Assembly: GCA_028554795.2 (NCBI GenBank)
Contig: CM068830.1
Coordinates: 48,746,227-48,810,226 of the forward strand
Direction of reading: 5' to 3'
Length of the DNA stretch: 64,000 nucleotides
Source: Sinohyriopsis cumingii
Lineage: Eukaryota > Mollusca > Bivalvia > Unionida > Unionidae
Below, in pieces: positions 24,952 to 36,462 of this stretch. Every line of letters begins with the position of its first letter. Position 1 is the stretch's first letter. The notes below the pieces were generated by a model. It was not told the DNA's origin. It worked only from the letters and a program-made list of their open reading frames with translations, and searched no databases. The position numbers and the translations under genes are program-made.

Positions 24952-25127
24952 TATTGGTGGTTGCCCATCTAACTGTTCAGGACATGGCATGTGTGAAAAT
25001 TCCACTTGTGTTTGTTTTTCTGGTTGGACAGGGTATAATTGTGAAACTGAATTGTGTCCCAAGAACTGTAGTAATCATGGAGTTTGTAGTTCAGAGAGGA
25101 TATGCAGGTGTCAAGATGGATTTAAAG
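24952..25127 (+). CDS. ATRN: Attractin exon c: two EGF-like modules
   Basis: The acceptor is TAAATTTCAG and the donor AAAG|GTTGGT. Module one has the spacing C-x3-C-x5-C-x5-C-x-C-x8-C (CPSNCSGHGMC, then CVCFSGWTGYNC). Module two begins CPKNCSNHGVC and CRCQDGFKG, and its last cysteine (VDC) lies in the next exon, so an intron splits it. The module lacks the spacer residues found in vertebrate attractin EGF 2, giving a tight tandem pair. The exon ends one base into a codon. Confidence 0.93.
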
Positions 25128-26211
25128 GTTGGTTCAATGTTACTGTAAAAATGTTGAATACAATAAAATTTTAACTAATTTTTGCAAAAAGTAGTGTATT
25201 TGCTATCATATAATTTTGTACTGTGTAAAAGCTGGAATGTACAGGATCGATCTAAATCAGTTTTATTAAATAACTAAGAGTGAAAATTATTGGCAAAATA
25301 TTTTTCATATTTCTTCAGCCCAATATTTTTCACATGTTCAGGGCCGAATAAAAAATAGCAGTTTGTGTATAGTGTAAACCAAACTTAGTTACATGTTCTT
25401 GTTTTGAAAAGTTGCCTTTTGCTGTAATAGTAGTAGTAGTAATTGTTCTTGTTATTGTGTTCATTGCTATTTAAAAAAACTCAGCTTTTTCATCATAGGT
25501 CCTTAATATGAGACAGTATCTGCAGCAAACAAATTTATCTGTTTATTCATCTAACATAATATAAATTTTGGTCCTATTATAATTTTGTTTGTTATTTAGG
25601 AAGAGTTAATTTAATTAAGTGCTCTTTGTTTATATGACACTGTTTTACAGTAAATTAAAAGTCTGTTCTGTTCTGAAAGTTAGGAATCTTTTATGTAATA
25701 ATTGCCAAGTAGATGCAGATCAGCAGACTAGAATATTGAACACTATTAAAGAAGTATATTCCCTTTACATATAGAAAAGCATAGAATTTAATAAAAACAT
25801 GTAGAATGTAATTAAAACATGGTTTATTTCATTGGATGCAGTCATCAGAAAAGTCTTTCAGTAAGGAAAAAGTTAGCATTGCAGTTTCTGTCTAGTATAT
25901 GAATGGAATGAGGGAAAATTATAGCCACTAGGTGGCCTAAATTAATATAGCAGAAACATCTCTTCATGTTTTTTTCCACTCATTTCAGAGTCAGTTTTTG
26001 TGTACCATGCCATGAAATATATCTGGTATGCATGAAAAGAAACATTTCATCTATTTTTTAGATGTTACAAAGCCTATTTATTTGCCAATTAGTGAGTTGC
26101 ATCAACTTTTATATAGCTTCATATTATTTTATCTTAAAATAGTTGATAAAGGAGCCCAGCAATAACATGAATTATAAACTTGTAACTGACTTTTCTTGAA
26201 ATTCATTCTAG
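25128..26211. other. Attractin intron without recognised elements
   Basis: One of the shorter introns (1.08 kb), AT-rich, with no mobile element recognised. Confidence 0.6.
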
Positions 26212-26380
26212 GTGTGGACTGTAGTTCAACTCTTGGTAATGAAGCTTGGGTTGAAATTCAGGCCAAAAATCCACCTCCAGGGAGAGCTTCAGCAGCTTCT
26301 GTTGTTATCGGCAATTACCTCTGGATAGCTGGGGGATATTTCTTTGAGAAAGTGGATAAAAATAAAAGTTTCCTTGTGTG
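26212..26380 (+). CDS. ATRN: Attractin exon d: end of EGF and kelch blade 1
   Basis: The acceptor is ATTCATTCTAG and the donor GTGTG|GTAATT. The exon begins GVDCSS, which closes the second EGF-like module. After a linker come GRASAASVVIGNYLWIAGGY, the first kelch blade with its GG pair, and FLVW. The split codon TG|G with the next exon gives the conserved tryptophan before YNFNTSEW. Confidence 0.92.
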
Positions 26381-26779
26381 GTAATTTAAATATTGAAACT
26401 ATAATAATACACTTACCATTCACATGACCTTTGTGTATTGTAAAATTTTGTTTGATACTGTTGAATTGGATTGATACATAGCTGCCAATCCTCACGATTT
26501 GGCATGACATTCACGACTTTTTCAGCGATTCACGAATCGATGCCACATGCAACAAAATCACGAATACCCCAGTTCTCAATTATTTTAAATCTCTAATAAA
26601 ATAACCAATTTCCCGTTAAGTGATATTAGTGGACCTATAGCTGATTGATACAGTTGGCCCAGTAGCAAGCATTTTACTGTATTTTAATCTGTATAAGATT
26701 AGTTTTACACATGCTTTTGAGAGAAACTGGGGCCTAACTGGAATTTAGTTCTGCACATGCGCCACAAACACTTAACATT

Positions 26780-27190
26780 CGGCACCGCATCTTGAAAATG
26801 TCTTCACCAGCAAGGAAAACGAAATGTATTGCACAGAAAGTGAAGTTTAGTTTGGAATATACCAAAAATTGGCCGTGCATTCTGCCATCAAACACTGATA
26901 TACATCATGCTTTTTGCACGCAGTGTGCCACAAATTTTAGCATTGGGCATGGCGGCAGAGATGATGTGAGGAAGCACATTGGTAGCATAAAGCACATAGT
27001 GGTTGGGAAAATTAAGAACTCGCAGCAGATTTCAGCTCTTGATGGAAGACCTGCCAGCTACCAACACTGAAGCATTGTTTGTGAGTTTTCCTGTTGAACA
27101 CAATCTATCTTTATCAGCTGGAGACCATGCTAAACATTTGTTCTAACAAATATTCCCGGACTCGAAGATTGCTACACGAATTCATGTGTC
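26780..27190 (+). pseudogene. hAT-family transposase fragment with BED-like zinc finger (hAT-1)
   Basis: From 26792 the frame reads MSSPARKTKCIAQKVKF, then HHAFCTQCATNFSIGHGGRD and DVRKHIGSIKH. This is a C-x2-C...H-x4-H BED-type finger as in hAT transposases and ZBED-like derived proteins. After a frame change near 27050 it reads ATNTEALFVSFPVEHNLSLS and IFPDSKIATRI, which parallels AEALYTEFLKEHGLTLAVED and MFPDSKVAENM in the fragment at 28172-28574. The catalytic core and dimerisation region are missing. No terminal repeats were identified for this copy. Confidence 0.75.
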
Positions 27191-27688
27191 TTAACTTCAC
27201 TGCTTTTTTGCATATGAATGTGGATATATTTGGGTGTTATTGTTGATATTATAACAAAATAAGATTTTCTTTTTTCAAACTAGGGACATTTAATTTGCCA
27301 AGCAAGAATGGTTAACATCAAAACTGATTTTTGTTTTATTATTGTTCTGTTTAATAGTAAAATATTGATACTGTGATTTCGTTGCAAGTTTCTGGTTATC
27401 TATGACCAGACCTATGAGTGTCAATTCAGGAAATTCACCACAAACTTTGTAACTGACTACTCTGTACTGAACTGTATCAGTATTCATGCATCAAGTACTC
27501 CATTAAGTTGCTTCCCTTGCTCTCACTGGTCATATTTGCAAATAATTGGATAAAACACTGATTAATGTTAGATACTTAATTATGTTACCGTTTCTTCGAT
27601 TTTTTTTTTTCAAGTATATGCTTTCTTGCCTTAATTATGGAAGAGAAGTTTGTTACTGCTTATATTTTATGTGAATGTACACAAAACA

Positions 27689-29430
27689 CATACATGCCAT
27701 CCATTACGCTTTTGGCATAATCATTACGCTATTTTCCTCTAAATTACGCCTTACGTATAGATGTATTTGGATTACGCGTTTTTGGTATATCTCCCTCCCA
27801 AAAAATTAATAATTTGTTTTCTCATTTTTATTAACATCCCATTAATCCCACAAACCGTATTATATAAAAGACGGCTTCTGTGTAACTACAACATAAGAGT
27901 ACGCTTGTCTGTAGACTTGCATGCACTTTCCTAACAGTTTTATGTTCTATTTATAGCAGTTAGCCTATTTCCAAGAAGTAGGCTGGTTTTACTTTTAAAC
28001 GTTTGACCTCAGTTTCTATTTATAGCAGCTGTATAGCTTAGTTAGGAGAGAATAGACTGGTTTTCTAATTTGTAATCTTTGCTCACAGATTCTTTGTTCA
28101 AATTGATAACTGGTACAGAACCAGTCTGTAGGTATTTGGCGCTAAAAGTCAAGTCGGATTTATTCTAGTCAGTGCATATGTTAGAGCAAAAATGTTTTTC
28201 AAATAATTTCACAGATGGATTAGAAAAGATGAAAAATCGATTTAGAGATGAATACATGAACTACATATTACAGCGTTCCATTCTAGAGCAGCTTCATGCC
28301 CCTTGCAGGCTGTGTGGAAAGGATATTAATATTAGTCATGATGGTAAAACAAAGAAACGATGAATTAGCTCGTTTTACTAACTCCAGTACTAAGGTAACA
28401 TCTTTTTTTTTTACAGCAGAGGCATTATATACCGAGTTCTTAAAAGAACATGGACTAACCTTAGCAGTAGAAGACTACATTGGTCCTTTGTTCAAACGGA
28501 TGTTTCCTGATTCCAAAGTTGCAGAAAATATGCTTGTGCAAGAACAAAATCATCTAATATTGTTAGGTGTTTAGCAGAAGATCACTTAAAATTGCAGAAG
28601 CCATGAAAATTGGGCTGTTTAATGATTATGATGACAAAAAGTTGTACCCAGTCTGAATAAGAGACTTTGACAATGAAAAGGGCAAAGTCAGAGTGCTCTT
28701 TTTTTCATTACCAGAATTAACAGTAGATTCCACTGGAGAAAACAATTTTTATTTGCTTGATAATGCTTTGAATAAATACAAGTTTGCAGAACTGTATGGG
28801 GTTTTCAGCTGATGCTGCATCAGTGATGACTGGAATTCATAAAGGGGTTGCATTCTATATTTTAAAAAATGTCTCCATCATTTTTCATATCAGGTTGTCT
28901 CTGTCATATGATGCACCATGCTGCAGGAAAGGCTTGCTGATAAATTAGAAGGAGAACTCCTGAAGTATCAAGTTTTTCATCTTATTTGCAAGCTAAAAGA
29001 CACAATAACTGGAAGATATAAATGTCCTCTTCTTTGTCAGGTTATGAAAGGAATATTGGTTCTTTACCACTCTAATGCTGACTGTAAGAGATTGTTCAGC
29101 ATTGTTAACAAAAGTAAAACTGATTTTAGATCCAGGCTCTGTAATAACCCAGCACTTATTGCTCTGCTGGTGTGCAAAACATTTATAGTCTCAGCTGGTA
29201 CAAAGTGTTTTGAAATGCATTATGAGAGTCTGTTGCTTTTTAAAGCTCAAAGTGTATGAGAACTTGAAGCAGTAATCAATATTAAAAGTCCAGAGGGATA
29301 AATAAATCATGTTGTACATACGCTTATTGAATTTTTATCATGTTATATGTTGATTACACTTTTTCTGCTCGGATTACTCTTTTTGTCCACTTGGATTACA
29401 CTTTTTCCTCACCAGGGGTTGGCATGTATG
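27689..29430 (+). mobile_element. hAT-like DNA transposon remnant with terminal repeats (hAT-2)
   Basis: An 11-bp inverted repeat, CATACATGCCA (27689-27699) and TGGCATGTATG (29420-29430), bounds the element. AAAACACA stands at 27683-27690 and again at 29431-29438, an 8-bp direct repeat as expected for hAT, though it overlaps the left terminus by two bases, so the exact border is uncertain. Inside both ends are repeated ATTAC(G/A)CTTTT-type strings. The hAT-family C-terminal domain at 28918-29259 supports the class. Confidence 0.78.
28172..29259 (+). pseudogene. hAT transposase, broken (hAT-2)
   Basis: Fragments read ALYTEFLKEHGLTLAVED, then MFPDSKVAENMLVQEQN, ELTVDSTGENNFYLLDNALN, and in the last frame LVLYHSNADCKRLFSIVNKS with KTDFRSRLCNNPALIALL. 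The HSNADC.R.FS....K...RS.L string is the hAT dimerisation domain. Stops near 28363, 28572, 28656 and 28812 break the frame, and the middle of the transposase is much shorter than in intact relatives. Confidence 0.85.
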
Positions 29431-29660
29431 AAAACACAGTAGAACATAAATGGTAAACAGCTGTCATTATCATAAAAACTACTACTATAGCCTGTTATTT
29501 GCTTAAACCTGCAAACATATCTGAGCATAAAAGTAAAAAAGAAAATTTGCTTTTTATGAGTGAATAATAGATAAATTTCATTGAGTGGGTGAAAATACTA
29601 TAGCTTTGCACCTGCTTGATTAAATATATTTATTGTTCATTTATGCACCCAATCTCATTT

Positions 29661-29906
29661 GGGGGCCCAGAGTGGCCAAGTGGTCTAAAGCGCTCACCGT
29701 TCCGGATCACTGCCATCTCACCTCTGCCTGCGTGGGTTCGAGTCAAAGGCTCGGCTAACGTGGATAAGTGAGAAAGCCTACCGGTAGCTTCTCTTGGGTT
29801 GGTGGTTCTTCCCTGGGTTTTCCAGGGTTCTTCCTCCACCAATTATACTGGCCGCCATGTATAGCCAATCTTGTGCTGAAAATGGCGTTAATTCCTACAA
29901 CAACAA
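29661..29906 (+). mobile_element. SINE-1, copy 2
   Basis: Head GGGCCCAGAGTGGCCAAGTG, B box GTGGGTTCGAGTC, body and CAA-repeat tail as in the other copies. A 12-bp duplication with one mismatch flanks it, CCAATCTCATTT (29649-29660) and CCAATCTCGTTT (29907-29918). Confidence 0.92.
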
Positions 29907-29919
29907 CCAATCTCGTTTG

Positions 29920-30962
29920 TTTTAATTCTTTTCATTTCTTCTTTTCTTTATTATCCAGGTGTAATGTCCTCAGCCATTGCAATGCTATGTATTGATTCCT
30001 GTTACTAGTAGAAACAGCGTTGAGCAGACTTTAGCATCTGTTAATATGTAGCATCGGTTTATTTACATGTATCAAATTGTCAGTTTGAAGAATAATTCAA
30101 TGTAGCATTCATTTTTGGCAGTTTATACATGCAAATCAAGTAAGTTTAGTTGTTGCATTTACATCCACTGGCTGTATAAATGGAACACTTTCTACAAGGG
30201 AAGCTGTACCTATCATTTTATGATCTACTTGAATTACATCTGTGTAGTCATATTTTTAAACGTTTCTGTACTTTTTTAATAATATTCACATAAAAAGATG
30301 TTGTGTGAAGTCATTTATTTTTGTTGGTATTAATTGTCATGGTTATAAATAACATTTTCATAAGTACTTCAGTTCATAGCTTGGAGAATGTATCCTACCA
30401 TTTTAAAACTACTATGATGAATTCACACAATTAGACATGATATAATACCACAATCAAAATTCCTACCTACAACCCCCAACCATGACTGTTAATGTCAGTT
30501 TTAGTCTACCTCATTAACTTGCAACCTCATGCATACTGTGAACAATGTTTTTAGATGCCACCACTTTGATTTTAATCGTGGGGGGAGAGGCAGTATGTAT
30601 GGAAATATACTCACTGGTAAAACATAATCATCCTAAAGGGGATGACGTAGGGGTGGTGGCAGTTTGCAGGGGTAGCGGTAATTGATAAATGCGACTTTAC
30701 ATATAAATTTTCAAAGAACACTCAGATCAATGAAAAAAATTAAAGCTTAAAGCTCAGGATTGTTGGGGAAAACAAGGAAGACAGTACATTTGCTGAATTT
30801 GTACATTTGTATCATAGTTGCTATATTGGGTGGTTGATAGGTGGGTGTTAGTCTGCTGGGATGACATGTGTAATGTGATTGAGGAAACAGAAATAGAGAC
30901 AAGTCTGGTATGGTGTAATTTCTTTGCATATATCAAGTTGAATATCTTTGTTCTAATTTCAG
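29920..30962. other. No recognised gene (intron)
   Basis: AT-rich intron. Short G-rich stretches occur near 30580-30670; no repeat family was recognised. Confidence 0.5.
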
Positions 30963-31062
30963 GTACAATTTCAATACATCAGAATGGGGCCATGACATTG
31001 CAGAGTCACGATATGAAAATTATCCAAAAGATCTATATGGGCACTCCATGATTGCATATAAT
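30963..31062 (+). CDS. ATRN: Attractin exon e: kelch blade 1/2 junction
   Basis: The acceptor is TCTAATTTCAG and the donor ATAAT|GTAAGA. It reads WYNFNTSEWGHDIAES and then KDLYGHSMIAYN. The W-x6-W pair and the YGHS string are standard kelch spacing, and RYGHSLALY stands at the same place in vertebrate attractin. The exon ends on a complete codon. Confidence 0.92.
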
Positions 31063-31239
31063 GTAAGAAATGCGTAACATTTCGTTTTGAAAATCTGTAA
31101 TTAACTCACCTGGTCATATAATCAGTTTAGCTTTTTGGTACAGCCCTGGAAGAGGAATTTATACTGTTCAGTTAGATGTACAACTCTGTTGCCCTTTTAT
31201 GTCAGCTAGGTGTTTTTAAGAGAGAAGAAACAAACTTCC

Positions 31240-31450
31240 CTCAGTAGTACCATCTCCAACAGAGATCTGCATTTGCATCTGCACTGGGAATGCTCAGAAT
31301 GGACTCCTTTGCCCATGTATGGCACTTAGGTTCAGTTTAGCATATTAAAAATGCAGAAGGATCAAATGGGGTTAAGGTTTCTCCTTCCCTTAAAGGACAG
31401 TTCCATTGCTTATGCATCCACTATCACTAAATGGATTTCAATTGTTTTAA
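31240..31450 (+). repeat. DIRS-related fragment
   Basis: CCATCTCCAACAGAGATCTGC with TGCACTGGGAATG, and later TATGCATCCACTATC, follow the same order as TATCCCCAACAGAAATCC, CATGCTGGGAATG and GAGCATCCACTTTC at 54835-55020. This suggests a second, solitary copy of the terminal or 3' region of the DIRS-like element. The similarity was judged by eye only. Confidence 0.4.
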
Positions 31451-32412
31451 AGAGAGCCATTCTTTGACTGTTTAAGATAGACCTTTCATTTATGAGAATT
31501 AAAGAATTTCTGGAACAGGAGGATGGTGCATCTGTATTTTCCATTTTAGAAAGGATAAGCTAAACAATAGAGACATAACTGAGATTACTTTTACCCTCTT
31601 CCTCCCCAAAACTACATTTTCACTACTAATTGACTTCTTTCATATATTGGAACAGAGGACTGACTCTGTTTGCTGGTTTTTATAGTACAGCTTAGAAACA
31701 TCATTTTACACACTTAAACACTATCTGGATTAACAAGTTGCTCAAAAGAAACAAAAGTACTGATGGATTATACAAGCGGCTGGTGATGATTAGGAAGTGA
31801 AAAGAAACTTCATGTGGGTATTATTAGTAACATATAAACTGAAACTTTGTCAACCTTTACTGACAAGTTTTTTAATATTGAATGAACCCTGACCCTAATG
31901 AAAAGGGATGTAATTAGTATCTCTCCTCAGAGATAAACTTTTTTCATCAGAGATAGCTTTTAATGCACATGCAAATAGATTAAATAGTAATGTCATTTGA
32001 ATCCTGGATGTATTCAAAATGAATGTCATTCTGATATAATGCACCAACTGCAGACATAAGATTAAGATAATGTAGCACACCATAAATGGGGTTGCTTATG
32101 TCACATAACCCCAAAAGCACTGGAGGCATGTGTATATAAACCAGACACCAAAAAGACTTGGTGATTATCTGAACCAGTGAACCAACAAGTACTTTTCTTT
32201 CTGAGGAGTTACAAAGAATAAAATAGTCTTGAATTTTCTCAGTATTAACATTGTATAATGTATGTTGTTGCTCACAATTCAAATTCATATGCTGCTGATC
32301 TGTCCTTGGAAGGTCAAATTTTATTTTGTATACAATGTTAATATGGGAAATAGTTAATTGAACCATCCTAGTGTTGTGTGTTACATAAACAACTGGTAAA
32401 TATCTATTTCAG

Positions 32413-32629
32413 GGTTCACTATATATATATGGTGGTGTCAGCAATAGAATAGTTCAGAACGATTTGTGGATATACAGAATTGCAGAGCGGAAATGGGAAT
32501 ATAAAAAGCCGAATCAGAGCATAGCTGTGGCTGGACATACAGCTGTTGTGGTGGGACATATGATGTACATAATATTTGGTCATAGTCCCAGATATGGCTA
32601 TATGAACATAATTCAGGAGGTCAACCTCA
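32413..32629 (+). CDS. ATRN: Attractin exon f: kelch blades 2 and 3
   Basis: The acceptor is CTATTTCAG and the donor CCTCA|GTAAGT. The exon encodes GSLYIYGGVSNRIVQNDLWIY, a kelch GG blade here given in two overlapping parts (GSLYIYGGVSN, NDLWIY), then VAGHTAVVVGHMMYIIFGH. Blade 3 has GH in place of the usual GG; vertebrate attractins also deviate here (IFGY or IFGH), so this is a family trait and not decay. RYGYMNIIQEVNL matches the YGY..SIQEY string of attractins, which MEGF8 lacks. Confidence 0.93.
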
Positions 32630-32774
32630 GTAAGTATTTTAAACTCGTCCCAAGTTTGACAGCTGGTAGATCAATGCATTACTTACTAGTGGCTACCTAA
32701 ATTTTCTTAACCTAAAAATGTTTGTCAAATTGATCAGTAGTAATTGCAAGTAGAAGACAAGTGAATATTTTATT

Positions 32775-32897
32775 TAAGAACTAATTTTTCTAAGTAAAAT
32801 ATTACTTGGTAAATATTTTACAAAGTAAAATATTACTTATTAATAATTTTTCAAACTAAAATGTTATTACTTAGTAATAATTTTACTAAGTATTTTT
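32775..32897. repeat. Short palindromic minisatellite (~30 bp x 4)
   Basis: Units such as AAGTAAAATATTACTTGGTA, AAGTAAAATATTACTTATTA and ACTAAAATGTTATTACTTAG repeat head to tail. Each unit is itself nearly palindromic (AAGTAAAATATT / AATATTTTACTT). SINE-1 copy 3 is inserted at its right edge. Confidence 0.7.
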
Positions 32898-33134
32898 GGG
32901 GCCCTGAGTGGCAGAGTGGTCGAAAGCAATCCCTGTTACGGATCACTGCCATCTCACCTCTGTCTGCGTGGGTTCGAGTCTAGGATTCTGCCAATGTGGG
33001 TATGTGAGAAAGCTTGCCAGTAGCTTCTTGTGGGTTGGTGGTTCTTCCCGGGTTTGTCCTCCACCATTAATACTGGCTGCCATGCATATCCTATCGTGTG
33101 CTGAAAAATGGCATTAAACCCCACAACAATAACA
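32898..33134 (+). mobile_element. SINE-1, copy 3
   Basis: Head GGGCCCTGAGTGGCAGAGTG, B box GTGGGTTCGAGTC, and the family body ending in a CAATAACAA-type tail. A 13-bp duplication with one mismatch flanks it, ACTAAGTATTTTT (32885-32897) and ACTAAGTGTTTTT (33135-33147). Confidence 0.92.
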
Positions 33135-33221
33135 ACTAAGTGTTTTTAATTAAACAAGATTTAAGTAATTTTTAGTAATTGGATAAAAATGTTCATGTTG
33201 ATTTACAAACTCTGTAATGAG

Positions 33222-33427
33222 TTGTTTAGGCTTTAACACCATTTCTCAGCACATGATAGGCTATACATGGTGACCAGTATAACTGGTGGGGGGAAGAACC
33301 ATGGAAAACCCTATAAGAACCACCAACCCACTGGAAGCTACTGGCAAGCTTTTTCACATACCCACACTGACAGACCTAAGATGCAGTGATTGGTAAAGGC
33401 AAGCACTTTATACCACTCGTCCATCCT
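33222..33427 (-). mobile_element. SINE-1, copy 4 (inverted, diverged)
   Basis: On the minus strand the copy carries the family body (complement of GGTGACCAGTATAACTGG, CACATACCCACACTGAC). It is more diverged than copy 3, which lies 90 bp away in the other orientation. TGTAATGAG flanks it at 33213-33221 and 33428-33436. Confidence 0.88.
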
Positions 33428-33439
33428 TGTAATGAGGCA

Positions 33440-34880
33440 GTAATTCCTAGTTTAAGAAGCAAATGTTTACTTATCACAACATGATCACAATTGTAAATTC
33501 AATAGAAACCATTCTTGGAGCAAATCAAAATATATGTCATGGTCAAAAATAATCTGTGAACAATGGGAAATGGTATTTGGAAAAGAGTATGATTTGCAAG
33601 AACAGAATTTAACATACATTTCCATGTAGTCAGAAGAACAAGTAGTCTTAGAACTTTGTTAATCCCACCAAATCTCCACTAGTCCCACAACTGTTTCAAA
33701 TGCATATCAGGATTTGCTTTTGGTTATTGTACTATTAAAAATATGAAAACTACTAGTCCAACAAGAAATATATATATATGAATATGACCATTCAGATTTA
33801 TGTTAGCCATACTTCAACACAGGGATTGTTAAGTTTAGATATGAGGGTTTCATTGCTTAAGAGAGACAGCTTAGTACTACTTGGATGAATATCATGCATT
33901 GTTATACTTGTACAAATTACCAAGATCTTAAAACTGTTTAGACTCTGGAATGATTGCTCAATGATCATGAGAAAAATTCTATAACTTTATGCCATGATAA
34001 AGTGTATTTACTATTCAGTGGTTTATTGTTGATATACAGGTCTTTAAGGTAGGCAAGATACTGTACCTAATGTCTAACATTTGTGTTCAAAGACTTGTAC
34101 TACACTCCATGCACTCTTTTACATTATGGTTTATTTACCCTGGAATCTACTTACTACGCTAAAACAAAATAGATAACAAGTGCGATGGCAGTACCAGTTT
34201 CCTACCAGTATAAAAACTGTTACGCTGTAACCATGCTAGTCATTCTTACTGCAATTAAAAACATAGGTTTCCAGCATAGTGGCAGATATATTTGTCAGTG
34301 AATAAGCCCTATGACTACAAAAATAATTAATGAAGAACATAACAAACATTTGTTCATCTTTTTTAATTTTGGTATTGTGCATGTGCATAACATTGGAAGA
34401 TAATTGCAGAGGCTAATTGTACTTCCAGTGCCAACATTTTCCAACTTTCTATGGATATATCTTTCAGCAGTTTTGTTTCACACATGCACACTTTTCTCAA
34501 GAACTTGTTACACATGTTCAAGCAGTGCTTGCTATTAATTGATGCAGTTTCACTGGTTACCTCAAAGAAAATAGGGTGGAATGATTAATACAAATTCATA
34601 AATTTTTGAAACAGTATTTATCAAGGTTAAACTGTCTTTCATACACTTGTGCCATATATTAGTAATTTTTATCATGAAATTTATGTTTAGAGTACCAGGA
34701 TGTGCTGATATGTTGATTCATACACAAACTGTATTTCATTAGCTGTTATATTGTAGTTGTTTTTTTCTTCAAATGAAGCATAAAGTTTTCCTTGCAAAAT
34801 TGTTGCATAAGTAAAGAATATTTATCACTTTAAAAAATGTAGTAAAAAGCTAGTAATGATAAGTATTAGAGCAACGGTCA
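33440..34880. other. No recognised gene (intron)
   Basis: AT-rich intron without long open frames or recognised repeats. Confidence 0.5.
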
Positions 34881-34884
34881 GTTC

Positions 34885-36462
34885 ATTTTTTTCTGCCTAT
34901 ACCACCTTCCTCCTAGTAGAATAAACAAGCTGGCTGACTCTCTCTTTTTGGAGCAGTTTCCGAATCTCCTGGACTATGGAAATTCGATAGGTGGCAACCT
35001 GGAAACTCAAATACATCAAAACTCATAGATTCCATTAATATTTTCAACCTCAAATAGTCAGTTAACCAACCCACCCATAAACATGGTCACATTTCAGACT
35101 GGATTCTTCACAGACCTGATGATAACATTCTGTGGTCCTCCCTGGTATCCCATGACCTTGCATTAGATCACCTCTGCATTATATGCAATCTTGACGCATC
35201 AGTCCCTAACCCTCCACCTTTATCTGCTACTAAGAGAAACCTCCGTATGATAAATAGAACCAAAGTAATGCACGACATCCAAGCTAACCTAACAACTTGC
35301 TTACCTCCTACAGCAGAACAACTCAATAACTATCTGCGTTCATTGCTTGACAAACATGCCCCAGCTACCAAGTGCAGAGTATCAATTCAAAAGTGTTCTT
35401 CATGGTATAGCAGTGTTAGGGATCAGCTTTGCTCTGCTAAAAGAGACCGCCGTCAAGCTGAGAGGCTCTGGCTTTCCACCAGACTCACTATTCATAAGCA
35501 AATCTATGAAGCCGCTAAGAAGAATGTCACAAATATGGTCCATGCAGCGAAATCAGCCCACTACACTACTAAGATCATGGAAAGTTCCAGCTGCAAACAG
35601 CTCTTCAAGATTACTAACAAGCTAATGTCAAGGAACAAAACACCACTTCCAACTACATTCTCTCCAGTCGACCTTTCGGACATGTTTGCAAATTTCTTCC
35701 GTGATAAAGTACAAACCATTAGAGATAAGCTTGAAACCACAATTTCAATTGACTCGTCGTCACCATAAAGTTGGGATACAGAATTTGAGCGACAACCATT
35801 AGCAGCATTTGAACCTGTCTCTATGGATTTCATACGTACAATCCTGATGAAGAGTGCACCAAAGTTATGTGAACTTAATCCATTTCCAACATCACTGCTG
35901 CTTGAGTGCTTAGATCCAGTATTGCCTTCACTAACTGATGTTATTAATACCTCTCTCTCCTCCGGGGAATTCCCATCATTTTTCAAAACTGCCATTGTAA
36001 AGCCTTTGCTGAAGAAATGAAGAAACCAACACTAGACCATAACGATTTGAAGAACTACCGCCCAGTTTCTAATCTCCCATTCATATAAAAAATCTTAGAA
36101 GAGGTTGTTCTATCCCAGCTTGTATCTCATCTAAATTCAAACAGTCTTTCTAGCAATGTACAATCTGCATATCGCCCTTGCCACAGTACTGAAACTACTC
36201 TTCTAAAAGTAGTTAATGACATTCTCTCTGCGTTGGATAGCGGAAAGATTACAGTCCTCACCCTCCTTGATTTGTCTGTAGCATTTGACACAATAGACCG
36301 TGATATATTACTTCACCGTCTCCAGCATGTATTTGGAATTCATGATACAGCCTTACTGTGGTTCAAGTCCTACTTGGTCAACAGGACGCAGATTGTATGT
36401 GCAAATGGAATACACTCCAACCCAGTTGATCTATGTTGTGGTGTTCCACAGGGGTCTGTTTT
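34885..36462 (+). mobile_element. CR1/L2-like LINE, copy C (truncated at 3')
   Basis: It starts within the endonuclease (INKLADSLFLEQFPNLLDYG; DSINIFNLK), passes the linker and N-terminal reverse transcriptase, and stops abruptly inside the box CGVPQGSVFG at 36462. The 5' block of chimeric unit B follows directly. No 3' half of copy C is found elsewhere nearby. Confidence 0.88.
34896..36462 (+). pseudogene. CR1/L2-like endonuclease end and reverse transcriptase start (copy C)
   Basis: Pieces read HGHISDWILHRPDDNILWSS with SDHLCI (end of the endonuclease), then a 173-codon open frame at 35247-35768 with KCSSWYSSVRDQLCSAKRDR. Next come LNPFPTSLLLECLDPVLPSL, NYRPVSNLPF and LLDLSVAFDTIDRDILLHRL. 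Stops and frame changes lie near 35768, 36018 and 36090-36230. It preserves more 5' sequence than any other copy of this LINE in the window. Confidence 0.87.
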
